Positions 55,571 to 64,000 of a DNA stretch of 64,000 bases are shown here, in pieces; position 1 is the stretch's first letter, and every line of letters begins with the position of its first letter. Source of the stretch: Streptosporangiaceae bacterium (GTDB lineage Bacteria; Actinomycetota; Actinomycetes; Streptosporangiales; Streptosporangiaceae); the NCBI GenBank assembly GCA_025964695.1, contig JAOPYK010000191.1:120787-184786 (forward strand), read 5' to 3'. The notes under the pieces are model-generated. The model was not told where the DNA came from. It did no database searches and saw only the letters and a program-made list of their open reading frames with translations. The position numbers and the translations under genes were made by a program.

Positions 55571-58053
55571 GCAGAGCGTCAAAGGCGAGCCGGCTCGCGG
55601 TGCGGTACTTCGACGACCGGATCCTGCTCACCGACCAGGCGGCCTGGGGATACTTCCGGCTGCCGACGGTGTCGTACGAATTCACCACCGGTGAGGAGCG
55701 CGAGGCGCTCGCCACCAACATCACCATCGCGCTCGCCGGCATCCGCATGCAGGACGCCGAGATCCATCTGCGGATCGCGCATCGGACGTATCCGGCGGCG
55801 GAGTGGGCACTCAGCCTGGACCGCAGCTCGGACGGCGGCACCGGCTGGCGGGAGTACCTGGAGGAGATGTACGCCCACGTCTGGGCGAAGGACTTCTGGG
55901 CCAAGGAGGTATATCTCGGCGTACGGCTAGGTAAGCGCGGTATGGGCGCGCAGTTGTCCGGCGGGTCCCTGAGCCAGCTCCTCGGGCTCTACCGGCGCAG
56001 CGAGCAGACGCTCGGCCTCGACGACGACGCGATCGACGACAAGGAGATCGCCCGGTGGACCGAGGCGGCCGAGCGGGTCGGACGGTCGCTGGGCGGCAGC
56101 GCGCTGTACGCCCGGCACGCCTCCTCGGATCAGGTGGCCTGGCTGTTCCAGCACGCGGTGACGGGATCGCTGGCCGACCCGCCTCCCTCGGCGGTCCCGC
56201 GCCGTACCTGGGGAGCCGGGGAGATCGAGGCCCTGATCGAGGGAGCCATCCACAACGGCCGCTCCAACCTGCGGATGGAGCAGCCCGGCGGGGCATCGCA
56301 TGTCGCCTATCTGTCGTTCGCGCGGTTCCCGGACCTGATGCCGTTCCCGGACGGTGAACCGTGGCTGCACTACGCCGACGCGCTGCCGTTCCCGGTGGAG
56401 ATCAGCTCCCGGATGAAGCTGGTCCCGGCCGCGACGGCGTCTCGGGACGTCTCCCGCCGGCTGGCCCACGCCCGCGACATGGACCAGCACATCCGGGAGG
56501 CCGGGGCGGAGGCGCCCATCGCGCTGGCCGAGCAGATCGACGCCGCCCGGATGCTGGAGCACGGCATCACCAAGGAGCGGCTGCCGTTCGTGTACGGCTG
56601 GAACCGGTTGATCGTCTCCGCGCACACCGAGGAGCTCCTCCTACAGCGGGTGGACGCCGTCGTCGAGCACTACCGCGACATCGGCATCGACGTCGTCAAC
56701 TCCACCGGCGACCAGTTCTCGCTGTTCTGTGAGTCCCTGCCCGGAGACCGGTTGCGGCTCAACGCCTACGCGCAGCGCCAGCCACTACGGACGATCGCCG
56801 GCGGGATGCCGATCGCGACCGTCGGGCTGGGCGACCGGGTGGACGAGTCCGGCGGAGGCTGGATCGGGCCGTACATCGGAGAGACCCTGGGCCGCGCCCG
56901 CTCGATCGTGCACTTCGACCCGCTGGTCGCGGCGGCCCGCAACCGGCCGACCGCGGTGGCGATCACCGGCGAGCCGGGCGGCGGCAAGACCACGCTGGCA
57001 CTGCTGCTGCTCTACCAGATGGCCCTGCGCGGGGTGACGATCGCGGCGATCGACCCCAAGGGCGACGCGGAGTCGCTCGTCCAGCTGCTGCAGGCGCGCG
57101 GGCGCCGGGCCAGGATCCTGCCGCTGGGCTCGGCCGCGCCCGGCCTGCTGGACCCGTTCTCCTTCGGCGACGATCTTGCGGCTAAGAAGACCATGGCCAC
57201 CGAGACATTGCGATTGCTGCTCCCACGGATGTCCGAGGAGCGCGAGTCCGCGATGATCCAGGCGGTCGGCCACATCGCCAACGCCCCGCAGCCGTGCCTG
57301 GGCAAGGTCGTGGACCACCTGGAGGCCGCCACGGACCCCGCCTCCAAGAACCTGGGCGCGGTGCTGCGGTCGATGTCGGAGATGCGGCTGGCCCGGCTCT
57401 GCTTCGACCCGTCCGGCGGCGAGCGGATCGACACCGCCGGATGGACCACGGTCTTCACCCTCGGCGGGCTGAGCCTGCCGGACTCGGCGATCTCGCGCGA
57501 GGACTACTCGTACGAGCAACGCCTCTCGGTGGCCCTGATGTACCTGGTCTCGCAGTTCGCCCGGCGCTTGATGCACGGGCTGGACCGGCGAGCTCCCAAG
57601 GCCATCTTCCTCGACGAGGCGTGGGCCATCACATCGACACCCGAAGGTGCCAAATTGGTGCCGGAAGTATCGCGAATGGGGCGTTCTCGCAATACTGCGT
57701 TGATCTTGGTGTCACAGAACGCCGGAGACCTGTTGAATGAGCAGGTCACGAACTGCCTGTCGTCGGTGTTCTCGTTCCGTTCTTCGGAGCGGATCGAGGT
57801 CGAGCACGTGATGGCGTTGCTGGGGGTCGAGTCGTCGGAGGAGCACATGGCGGTGCTGCGCAACCTCGGCAACGGCGAGTGCATCTTCCGCGATCTGGAC
57901 GGCAGGGCGGGTCGGGTCGGGGTCGACCTGGTCTCGGACGAACTACTGCGCTGGCTGGACACCAATCCGACCCGGGCCAGGCCCGGAGCTCTGGCGCAGA
58001 CCCAGGGAGAACTGTCACAATCGGGGGCTGAGAGCGAGGAGGTCGCTCGATGA
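55567..58053 (+). CDS. VirB4/TcpF-type secretion ATPase
   Basis: GTG start overlapping the mini-ORF stop; 828 residues. The N-terminal 430 residues are the VirB4-like accessory part (AVRYFDDRILLTDQAAWGYFRLP... ). Walker A is ITGEPGGGKTTLALLLL (468-476) and Walker B KAIFLDEAWAI (Asp683), with a MGRSRNTALILVSQNAGDLL block typical of TraC/TraE ATPases. It should power assembly or substrate transport of the type IV apparatus at the membrane. The stop overlaps the next start by 4 nt. Confidence 0.9.
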   Translation: MSRASKASRLAVRYFDDRILLTDQAAWGYFRLPTVSYEFTTGEEREALATNITIALAGIRMQDAEIHLRIAHRTYPAAEWALSLDRSSDGGTGWREYLEEMYAHVWAKDFWAKEVYLGVRLGKRGMGAQLSGGSLSQLLGLYRRSEQTLGLDDDAIDDKEIARWTEAAERVGRSLGGSALYARHASSDQVAWLFQHAVTGSLADPPPSAVPRRTWGAGEIEALIEGAIHNGRSNLRMEQPGGASHVAYLSFARFPDLMPFPDGEPWLHYADALPFPVEISSRMKLVPAATASRDVSRRLAHARDMDQHIREAGAEAPIALAEQIDAARMLEHGITKERLPFVYGWNRLIVSAHTEELLLQRVDAVVEHYRDIGIDVVNSTGDQFSLFCESLPGDRLRLNAYAQRQPLRTIAGGMPIATVGLGDRVDESGGGWIGPYIGETLGRARSIVHFDPLVAAARNRPTAVAITGEPGGGKTTLALLLLYQMALRGVTIAAIDPKGDAESLVQLLQARGRRARILPLGSAAPGLLDPFSFGDDLAAKKTMATETLRLLLPRMSEERESAMIQAVGHIANAPQPCLGKVVDHLEAATDPASKNLGAVLRSMSEMRLARLCFDPSGGERIDTAGWTTVFTLGGLSLPDSAISREDYSYEQRLSVALMYLVSQFARRLMHGLDRRAPKAIFLDEAWAITSTPEGAKLVPEVSRMGRSRNTALILVSQNAGDLLNEQVTNCLSSVFSFRSSERIEVEHVMALLGVESSEEHMAVLRNLGNGECIFRDLDGRAGRVGVDLVSDELLRWLDTNPTRARPGALAQTQGELSQSGAESEEVAR

Positions 58054-60482
58054 GGCTCCCTGGACTTCCTGGTCGCCTTTCCGGCTTCCCAGGTTCTCCG
58101 GGCTTGCAGCGTGACCCCGCCAGGGGCGTCCGCTTCGAGCCGTCACGACCCGCTCGGCGCCGCCGGCTGCGAGGCAGCAGACGGTCACTGGTCATGCTGC
58201 TGGTGATGGGCGTGTTCATGCTGAGCCCCCTCTCCCCGGCCAACGCCATCCCGCTCCCTAGTGCGAACGATGCCTGCCGCCCCGCCGACAGCCCCGCCCC
58301 GGAGGCGTACGGCTCCGGTACCGACGGCATGATCAAGCCCCCGGACTACCCCAGCGACAAGCTCAAGACCACCCAGCCTCAGCAGCTCACCTACTACGAC
58401 CGCTACGGCACCGCCGGCCAGAACTGGTACGCGGTGGACATGGGATGCTCGGATGCCATGGCCCTGATGGGCAACTCGGTGGCGAACACCGTGTTCACCC
58501 TGGTCCGGGCGATCGACCGGACCACCATCACCGTCTACCAGTCGGCGGCGTCGGAGTCGTTGCTGGGCTGGCTGAAGAAGACCGTCGACGGAGTCATCAC
58601 CGGGATCGGCAAGACGTTCAACGCCAAGTACTGGTCGTGGGTAGTCATCCTGGGCGCGATCTGGATGGCCTGGTGGGGCCTGATCCGCAAACGGGCCAGC
58701 AAGGCGACCGAGGGCGCGGTCTGGATGGTCGCCGCGATGGTCGCGCTGATCTGGCTGATCGCCAGACCGGCCGATTTCACCACCCTCGGCACCAAGGTCT
58801 CCGGGGCGACCAGCGCCGCGTTCAACGCCGCACTGCCACAGAGCGACACAAAGGGCACGATCTGCGTGCCCTCGCCCAGTGGCCAGAATCCGCAGAGCGC
58901 CCCCCAGTTGGACGCCACCACCCGCAACGCCAACGGGCTATGGGTCGCCCTGGTCTGCAAGCCCTGGCTGATGGGGGAGTTCGGCACCAACGACCCCAAC
59001 AGCAAGATCGTCAAGGACAACGCTGACAAGTTGCTGGGCGCTCAGGCCATCGACTTGTCGGAATCGTACGGCGGCCAGAAGGTCGATCTCGGCAAGAAGA
59101 GCGACGACTACAAGAGCGTCACCAAGGACGTCAAGGACAATTACCCCGGTGCCTACCCGGTGTTCCAGGGCAAACAGTGGACCAGCAGGCTGGCCGTCGC
59201 GTTTGGCGGGCTCTTCGCCGCGCTGGTCGCGGGGCTGCTCATCATGGTCATCTCACTGGCCCTGATCGTGGTGAAGATCGCCTTCCTGCTGCTGCTCGTG
59301 GCCGGGCCGATCTTCCTGGGCATCGGCATCCATCCGGGCGTCGGCCGGGTCATCGCCGTGCGCTGGATGGAACTGCTGCTGTCCATGCTGCTCAAGCAGG
59401 CCGCACTGATAGGTGTGCTCGCGTTGCTGCTGTGGGCGTACGGACTGATCCTCGCGGAGGGACTGCCCTGGGGCCTGCAGATCATCCTCATCTCGCTGGT
59501 GACGTTCGCGGCCTTCATCTACCGCAAGCCCTTCCAGCACCTGTTCGCCGCGGTCGGCTACTCCGCGGTCGGCTCCCGGGCCAAGAGCGACGAGCATCTG
59601 CAGAAGTCGATCACCGAGGTGCGTAAGAACACCGCGGCGGTGGCCACCGCGGGGGCGGCCGGAGCCTCCGGCTATCGCATCGCCCGCTGGGCCAAGCGAG
59701 ACGCCGAATCCGAGACGGCGGCCGCCGCTGGCGCCGGCGGGGTCTCGAGTAGCGTGGCCGGCAGTGACCCGACCGGTGTGCTGCTCGGTAAGAACCGCGC
59801 CGCCACCGCGGGGGAGACCGCCTCCGGTGGCTCCCGTTCACGGGCCGGTGCTCCACCGCTCAACCTGCCCTCGAAGGGAGGCGGCGCTCCGGCGACGCCC
59901 TCCGGCGGGAAGGTTTCCGGCAAGCCGCTCACGTCCTCCCGCGGCCCGGGCGGCCCGGCTCCGGGGGGCGGTTCCGGTTCGGGGCCCCCCGGTGGTTCGC
60001 GCGGCGGCGTGGGCCGGCCTGCTTCGTGGGCCGGTGGTGGCGAGCGCGCCACTTCTGGCGGTGGCTCGTCGTCGGGTGGTTCCTCGTCCGGTGGCTCGTC
60101 GTCCGGTGGTTCGTCGTCCGGTGGTTCGGGCTCAGGTTCCGGCTCCGGTTCCGGCGGCCGCGGCTGGTTCGGTGGCGGCGGTGGTGGTCCCTCGAACGAC
60201 GGGGGTGCATCCTCGACGGGTCGCGGCCGGTCCGGTGGCGGCTCCGGCTCTTCTGGAGGCTCCCGCAAGCCCCCCGGCAAGGGCTCGCCCGCCGACCGCT
60301 CCTCCGGAGTGCCGAGGCCACGGCCCGCTGGTTCGTCGCGGCCTGCGTCCTCCTCGTCCGGCTCAGCGCCGGGTGAGAACGGTGGTGCCAGGCAGAGCCC
60401 GCCTCCACTGTGGGGCAAGACCGGGCAGGAGGAGAGCCCGTCGATCCCGTTCTGGTTGCGGCCTGTGGAGCGGGATGACTGA
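58050..60482 (+). CDS. TrbL/VirB6-like polytopic membrane protein with Gly-Ser tail
   Basis: ATG overlaps the VirB4-like stop (ATGA). 810 residues: basic N-terminus, signal-like helix (SLVMLLVMGVFMLSPLSPANA), an extracytoplasmic segment, and membrane helices around residues 198-215, 225-240, 380-410, 412-430, 445-475 and 480-495. TrbL/TcpH-type proteins form the inner-membrane channel. The last 300 residues are a cytoplasmic Gly/Ser/Pro-rich low-complexity tail with four 15-bp GGSSS repeats. Tails of this sort are common in actinobacterial relatives. Confidence 0.82.
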   Translation: MRLPGLPGRLSGFPGSPGLQRDPARGVRFEPSRPARRRRLRGSRRSLVMLLVMGVFMLSPLSPANAIPLPSANDACRPADSPAPEAYGSGTDGMIKPPDYPSDKLKTTQPQQLTYYDRYGTAGQNWYAVDMGCSDAMALMGNSVANTVFTLVRAIDRTTITVYQSAASESLLGWLKKTVDGVITGIGKTFNAKYWSWVVILGAIWMAWWGLIRKRASKATEGAVWMVAAMVALIWLIARPADFTTLGTKVSGATSAAFNAALPQSDTKGTICVPSPSGQNPQSAPQLDATTRNANGLWVALVCKPWLMGEFGTNDPNSKIVKDNADKLLGAQAIDLSESYGGQKVDLGKKSDDYKSVTKDVKDNYPGAYPVFQGKQWTSRLAVAFGGLFAALVAGLLIMVISLALIVVKIAFLLLLVAGPIFLGIGIHPGVGRVIAVRWMELLLSMLLKQAALIGVLALLLWAYGLILAEGLPWGLQIILISLVTFAAFIYRKPFQHLFAAVGYSAVGSRAKSDEHLQKSITEVRKNTAAVATAGAAGASGYRIARWAKRDAESETAAAAGAGGVSSSVAGSDPTGVLLGKNRAATAGETASGGSRSRAGAPPLNLPSKGGGAPATPSGGKVSGKPLTSSRGPGGPAPGGGSGSGPPGGSRGGVGRPASWAGGGERATSGGGSSSGGSSSGGSSSGGSSSGGSGSGSGSGSGGRGWFGGGGGGPSNDGGASSTGRGRSGGGSGSSGGSRKPPGKGSPADRSSGVPRPRPAGSSRPASSSSGSAPGENGGARQSPPPLWGKTGQEESPSIPFWLRPVERDD
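60060..60119 (+). repeat. Four 15-bp coding repeats (Gly-Gly-Ser-Ser-Ser)
   Basis: Four in-frame 15-bp units in the tail of the TrbL-like gene, flanked by further Gly-Ser codons. It is a slippage-prone tract whose length may vary between strains. Confidence 0.85.
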
Positions 60483-61113
60483 TCTGACGGATCGGCAGCG
60501 CAAGTTCGCCTTCGCCGGCATCGTCGTCGTACTCGCCGTGGTGGGCGTCTATCTGACGCTGCCCTCGACGGGCGGTGCCGGCGATCAGAAAGTGCAGCGG
60601 TCGCCCGCCGTCACCGCTCCGGCCGGCCCGATCACGTCGCCGCCCGGCATCAGCGCCTCGATCTCACCGCAGAACTTCGACATCTACCGGCTGCTTCCGT
60701 TCTCCCAGAGCGACTTCGCCGCCGCCGCGGACGTCGCCCAGCGCTTCACCACCATGTACGGGACGTACCGCTTCGACGAGGACCCCAAGGCCTACATCGC
60801 CCGGCTGCAGGGGCTGGTAACCGATGACCTGCGCACCCAGCTGGAGAAGGCCTCGGCCACCCCAGGGGTGATCGACCAGCGCAAGCAGGATCAGGTCGTC
60901 GCGCAGGGCAGCGCCTCGATCGACAGCATCCGCACATTCGAGCCGAACTCCATCATCTTCCTGGTGACAGGCAGGCAGCAGGTCACCAAGGGCGGCGGAG
61001 CGGCGAGTACCGACAGCGTGCAGTATGCCGTGACGGTCTCGAAGAACGCCGCCTCCTGGCAGGTCTTCGCGGTGGAACCCGCCAGCACGGGCCAGGCTGG
61101 GGATACGGGATGA
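60475..61113 (+). CDS. Small VirB8-like membrane protein of the secretion operon
   Basis: The ATG at 60475, with TGGAG just ahead, overlaps the TrbL-like stop by 8 nt. 212 residues: one N-terminal membrane helix (FAFAGIVVVLAVVGVYLTL), a Pro/Ser linker and an extracytoplasmic domain of about 130 residues (FAAAADVAQRFTTMYGTYRFDEDPKAYIARL... ) with the helix-then-strands order of an NTF2/VirB8 fold. It lacks recognised catalytic residues. It is probably a second periplasm-side scaffold beside the TcpC-like protein. Confidence 0.72.
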   Translation: MTDLTDRQRKFAFAGIVVVLAVVGVYLTLPSTGGAGDQKVQRSPAVTAPAGPITSPPGISASISPQNFDIYRLLPFSQSDFAAAADVAQRFTTMYGTYRFDEDPKAYIARLQGLVTDDLRTQLEKASATPGVIDQRKQDQVVAQGSASIDSIRTFEPNSIIFLVTGRQQVTKGGGAASTDSVQYAVTVSKNAASWQVFAVEPASTGQAGDTG

Positions 61114-62159
61114 ACAACCGCCGCGTCCTCGCAGCCGGGGGGCTGGGCTGTGGCTCCGTGCTGTTCCTCTCTTTGCTGGTGGTACCGATCTTCTTCGGCG
61201 CCAGCCAGTTCCTCTTCGGCGGCGGTGGCGGCGGCCTCGGTGGCGGTTGTACAGACACGTCCGCGGCCGGTGCCCAGCCGGCGGCGGCCACCGACGCCAA
61301 GGCGATCCCGGCCAACTACCTGGCGCTCTATCAGAAGGCCGGCAAGGACTACGGCATCCCGTGGAACGTGCTGGCGGGCATCGGCCATATGGAGACCGAC
61401 CACGGGAGGTCGACACAGCCGGGCACCCTCAGCGGAGAGAACTCGGCCGGGGCCGGCGGCCCTATGCAGTTCCTCAAAGGAACGTGGGACGCCTTCGCCG
61501 TCGACGGCAACAAGGACGGGAAGAAGAACCGCTACGACCCGGCGGACGCGATCCCCACCGCCGCGGCGTACCTCAAGCACAACGGCGCACCGACCCGGAT
61601 GCGGACCGCCATCTTCATGTACAACCACGCCTGGGAATACGTGAACGGTGTACTGGCCTGGGCGAAGCGGTACGGCGGAGGGGACTTCACCGTCGTACAG
61701 GCGGACGGGGCGATCTGCTCGGACAACTCGGCGCTGGGCCCGGTCGCCAACGCGGTCGTCGCCAAGGCCATCCAATTCGCGATGGCCCAGCGCGGCAAGC
61801 CCTACACCTTCGGTGCCGCCGGCCCCGACGCCTTCGACTGTTCCAGCCTGGTGCAGGCCGCCTACCGGGCGGCCGGCATCAACATTCCGCGCACGACGTT
61901 CGATCAGTGGCCGTTCGGTGTCAAGATCGCGAACGGCAAGGAACAGCCTGGCGACCTGGTGTTCTTCAACTCCGGTCCGAACACCGGCCCGGGCCATCCC
62001 GGTCATGTCGGCATGGTCATCGGCAACGGCAAGATGGTCGTGGCCCGCTGCACCCTGTGCCGACCGGCCATCGGGGTCTTCCCCTACCACCGCCCGGACA
62101 TGGTCGGCTTCACCCGTCCACTGGCCCGCCCCGATCTGACCAAATTTGCTCAGGGCTAG
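61110..62159 (+). CDS. Bifunctional lytic transglycosylase / NlpC-P60 peptidase (TcpG-like)
   Basis: ATG overlaps the previous stop (ATGA). 349 residues: membrane helix (GLGCGSVLFLSLLVVPIFFGAS), a Gly linker, SLT-like domain with GIPWNVLAGIGHMETDHGRS (catalytic Glu) and GGPMQFLKGTWDAFA, then an NlpC/P60 domain with FDCSSLVQAAY (Cys), GHVGMVIGNG (His) and VARCTLCRP. Such two-domain hydrolases (Tn916 Orf14, TcpG) open peptidoglycan for the conjugation or secretion channel. It is the last gene of the operon. Confidence 0.9.
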   Translation: MNNRRVLAAGGLGCGSVLFLSLLVVPIFFGASQFLFGGGGGGLGGGCTDTSAAGAQPAAATDAKAIPANYLALYQKAGKDYGIPWNVLAGIGHMETDHGRSTQPGTLSGENSAGAGGPMQFLKGTWDAFAVDGNKDGKKNRYDPADAIPTAAAYLKHNGAPTRMRTAIFMYNHAWEYVNGVLAWAKRYGGGDFTVVQADGAICSDNSALGPVANAVVAKAIQFAMAQRGKPYTFGAAGPDAFDCSSLVQAAYRAAGINIPRTTFDQWPFGVKIANGKEQPGDLVFFNSGPNTGPGHPGHVGMVIGNGKMVVARCTLCRPAIGVFPYHRPDMVGFTRPLARPDLTKFAQG

Positions 62160-62271
62160 GGCGCCTTGACGTCGCGCTCTCTATCCCTATGGGGCGGGCT
62201 GTCCCCGGCCTGATCGCACCGTCTGTGTTCCGCGCCGACGCGAAGGCCGAGACGTTTGATCTTTTTTGATG

Positions 62272-62868
62272 TCAGGTCGGCATTGGGGTGCAGTGGTGCA
62301 ACTTCCCGAACCGGTGCTCTGCGATCCGCATGAGCTGGGTGAGATCTTTGATGGCATCCCGCCCGTGGGAGACCTGTCTGAGTTCGATCCCAAGCCACGG
62401 TTCGCGGGTACCGCACCGGAACAGTGCTATGACGTGGTTCGGGCGGCCAGTAATGCTGTCCGTCCCCCCTGAAGCGGCGAAACCGTCGCCTAGATCCTGG
62501 GGCAGGGGTTTAAGGAGGTCGATTTGGTAGTTGTACCGCTGTTCTTGGAGGATGCGCCGCCCCTCATGGTAGGACCAGTCCAGCCCTAGTGGCGAGGGTT
62601 GAACGCCGGGGGAGCGTACAAGACATAGTCCGTTGTCGGTCTGCGGACCATCCCAGCCTGTTAAGAGTTCGCCACTAAATCCAGTGATCTGCCGGAGTGC
62701 GGTCTCGGGTATGAGGTCGCACAGGTAGGGGCCACTGCTGCTGATCGCTGCGGTATCGACCGCAGTTGGGGTATGTCTGGGGGGCGTTTCCCTCTCGTGC
62801 TGGCATCCGAGCAGAGGGAGGCTTATTGCCATGGCAATTACTGTAGTACCGCGTCCTCTTTTGGCCAT
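62272..62868 (-). CDS. Putative lipoprotein
   Basis: 198 residues with a lipobox (ISLPLLGCQ) after a short basic N-terminus. The mature part starts with a Thr/Pro linker, then CDLIPETALRQITGFSGE, three more Cys and FGKLHHCTP at the end, resembling DUF3558-type actinobacterial lipoproteins. The start codon overlaps the upstream gene's stop by one base (TAATG), so both are co-translated. The DNA is less G/C-rich than the rest of the window, suggesting a different history. Confidence 0.72.
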   Translation of the reverse strand: MAKRGRGTTVIAMAISLPLLGCQHERETPPRHTPTAVDTAAISSSGPYLCDLIPETALRQITGFSGELLTGWDGPQTDNGLCLVRSPGVQPSPLGLDWSYHEGRRILQEQRYNYQIDLLKPLPQDLGDGFAASGGTDSITGRPNHVIALFRCGTREPWLGIELRQVSHGRDAIKDLTQLMRIAEHRFGKLHHCTPMPT

Positions 62869-64000
62869 TACTGTTGGATGGTCGGTGATGCGCGGTGTTG
62901 GCCGTCTGAACTGGCATAGTGCAGCGCAGTAGTCTCCATTGAGTTAAGCAGGATCTGGTTGGACCACGTCTCCTCGAAACGGATATGTGAATGATGTGTC
63001 GTCCAGTCCATAAAGTTTTCGTACTGTTGACCAGTGAGTGAGTTCAATGGACGGAGCTGAGGAGGATGCTCATTGGTTGCGAACGACTTACCGGCTAGGT
63101 CGGACGATTCGTATCTGCCATGGGTAAGTGTTGATGAGATGATCATTTGATTGACCAGCCTCTGGACTGACTCGGCGTCTGTCGTTGGGATGGTTATTCC
63201 GCTAATCGGCTTAGCTTCGGCTGACTTGGTAAGCCAATTTCCAAACTTATCGTACTGCCCTTTGGTGAAGTCATGGTAGGCGCTACTCGCACCGCTGCCG
63301 ATCAACTCACCCAAAGCTCCTTTGGCAAGGCTGCCGATCTTTCCGCTGTAGGGGATCGGGACGTAGCCGATGCCCTCGGCCACCATGCTCGCGAACTCCG
63401 CGTTGATCCCTTCGACCCGGCGTGTCTCTGCGAGTACTGTCTGACCTCGGGCTTCCAACAGGTGGCCGAACACGTCAACCTCGTCGCTCAGGACGTCGCC
63501 CAAATGACTTGGATCTTTGGCCACGGCGTTGTCGATCGCGCTCCTGGCGTGCCCGACCTGCGCGTTTAGCAATGCAGTGAAGGCACTGCCATCCCGGCTC
63601 AAGTCGAGCAGTAGATAGTCGAGGTCCGCAGCGTTCATTGGCGTGCTAAATCGTCCATCGCCACCCGCTCCCGCGCTGAATATCTGCTTCATCTTGTCTA
63701 TGTGCGCGGCGAAAATCTCCCCCATTATCGGACGAAGGGCGCTTAGGTTGTCGATATGGTCCCCATCGCTGATCTTTATCTTCCCGCCGGGCTCAACGGT
63801 GAAGAGCTTGCGGGCATCGTCTGCGATGATGTCGCCCGCCTGAAATGTGAGTTTCTCCGATTCCGGACCTTGTCCCGACATCGCTGCTCTCATCGCCTCG
63901 CCGAGAGCGGCACCTCTGTCGCCGAGGCCCCAGATGGGTCGCCTGTCGTGCAACAGGTACCGGAGGTTGCTTATGGCGTCGGCGCCTTCGGGATCCGGGG
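62868..64000 (-). CDS. C-terminal part of a large protein, DUF6571-like (partial, runs off the right edge)
   Basis: The open frame enters at the right edge without a start in the window and codes for at least 376 residues ending at 62868. NLRYLLHDRRPIWGLGDRGAALGEAM at the beginning resembles DUF6571-type actinobacterial proteins that carry a WXG100-like N-terminus and are probable secreted or toxin-associated factors; this match is by eye and moderate. Small hydrophobic or Gly-rich patches (YVPIPYSGKIGSLAKGALGELIGSGASSAYHDF) follow. A/T-rich codons (GAT, ATT, TTG) are frequent compared with the rest of the window. It is coupled to the lipoprotein gene. Confidence 0.6.
   Translation of the reverse strand, partial: PDPEGADAISNLRYLLHDRRPIWGLGDRGAALGEAMRAAMSGQGPESEKLTFQAGDIIADDARKLFTVEPGGKIKISDGDHIDNLSALRPIMGEIFAAHIDKMKQIFSAGAGGDGRFSTPMNAADLDYLLLDLSRDGSAFTALLNAQVGHARSAIDNAVAKDPSHLGDVLSDEVDVFGHLLEARGQTVLAETRRVEGINAEFASMVAEGIGYVPIPYSGKIGSLAKGALGELIGSGASSAYHDFTKGQYDKFGNWLTKSAEAKPISGITIPTTDAESVQRLVNQMIISSTLTHGRYESSDLAGKSFATNEHPPQLRPLNSLTGQQYENFMDWTTHHSHIRFEETWSNQILLNSMETTALHYASSDGQHRASPTIQQ

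Noticed and set aside
50418..62159. Integrative conjugative element with defined ends
   Set aside because: No integrase, relaxase, origin of transfer, tRNA target or flanking direct repeat is visible in the window; only the channel genes can be supported.

Overview
The window is a very G+C-rich actinobacterial chromosome segment. Codon third positions are mostly G or C, GTG and TTG starts are common, and several genes look leaderless. Mycothiol metabolism (mca), a lipid-droplet-associated protein and a MinD-like/TcpE fusion fit a filamentous actinomycete, and protein content suggests a Streptosporangiales-type organism; that assignment is inference. The core genes keep an order also known from Mycobacterium tuberculosis (roughly Rv1080c to Rv1112): greA, mca, small membrane protein, DUF255 thioredoxin-like protein, cis-prenyltransferase, phoH2, fumarase, glpX, DUF4245, xseB, xseA, lipid-droplet protein, ispH, DUF6542, ychF. 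Accessory blocks sit between these core genes.

Region by region. 0-2 kb: a MoxR-like/Mg-chelatase-like ATPase and the start of its probable von Willebrand-type partner. 2-6.3 kb: FIST sensor protein coupled to a ROK kinase, an HD-domain protein and threonine ammonia-lyase. 6.3-11 kb: three tandem secreted M1-family metallopeptidases. 11-13.5 kb: RDD membrane protein, 4-hydroxyphenylpyruvate dioxygenase and a divergent Lrp/AsnC regulator. 13.6-15.5 kb: greA and mca. 15.6-20.5 kb: a histidine kinase and a response regulator separated by an oppositely oriented cassette (BcrC-like PAP2 protein, a pseudo-esterase and an intact paralogous esterase). 20.6-32.2 kb: flavin disulfide oxidoreductase, beta-helix lipoprotein, DUF255 protein, NlpC/P60 hydrolase, small conserved proteins, cis-prenyltransferase, PhoH2 and a lytic-transglycosylase-like protein preceded by a perfect CRP-type palindrome. 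32.2-37.3 kb: two unrelated fumarases (class II and class I) flanking a Ser/Thr kinase. 37.4-50.4 kb: MFS transporter, DUF1707 protein, glpX, TetR/DUF4245 pair, xseB/xseA split by a frameshifted MaoC gene, ispH, rmuC, an esterase and ychF.

50.6-62.2 kb is the most distinctive block: a tightly overlapped operon for a Gram-positive type IV secretion/conjugation-like apparatus. It has TcpC-like (VirB8) protein, small two-helix membrane protein, a 1,132-residue TcpE/proline-rich/MinD-like fusion whose Walker A lysines are both gone, a 34-codon mini-ORF that bridges two genes by 4-nt overlaps, a VirB4/TcpF ATPase, a TrbL/VirB6-like membrane protein with a Gly-Ser tail, a second small VirB8-like protein and a TcpG-like transglycosylase/NlpC-P60 hydrolase. 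No relaxase, coupling ATPase or attachment site is visible here, so this may be a fixed chromosomal export machine and not a mobile element. The last 1.8 kb is visibly A/T-richer and carries a lipoprotein coupled to a large protein that runs off the window.

No tRNA, rRNA, transposase, integrase or CRISPR array was seen. Strong hairpins mark most convergent gene ends.
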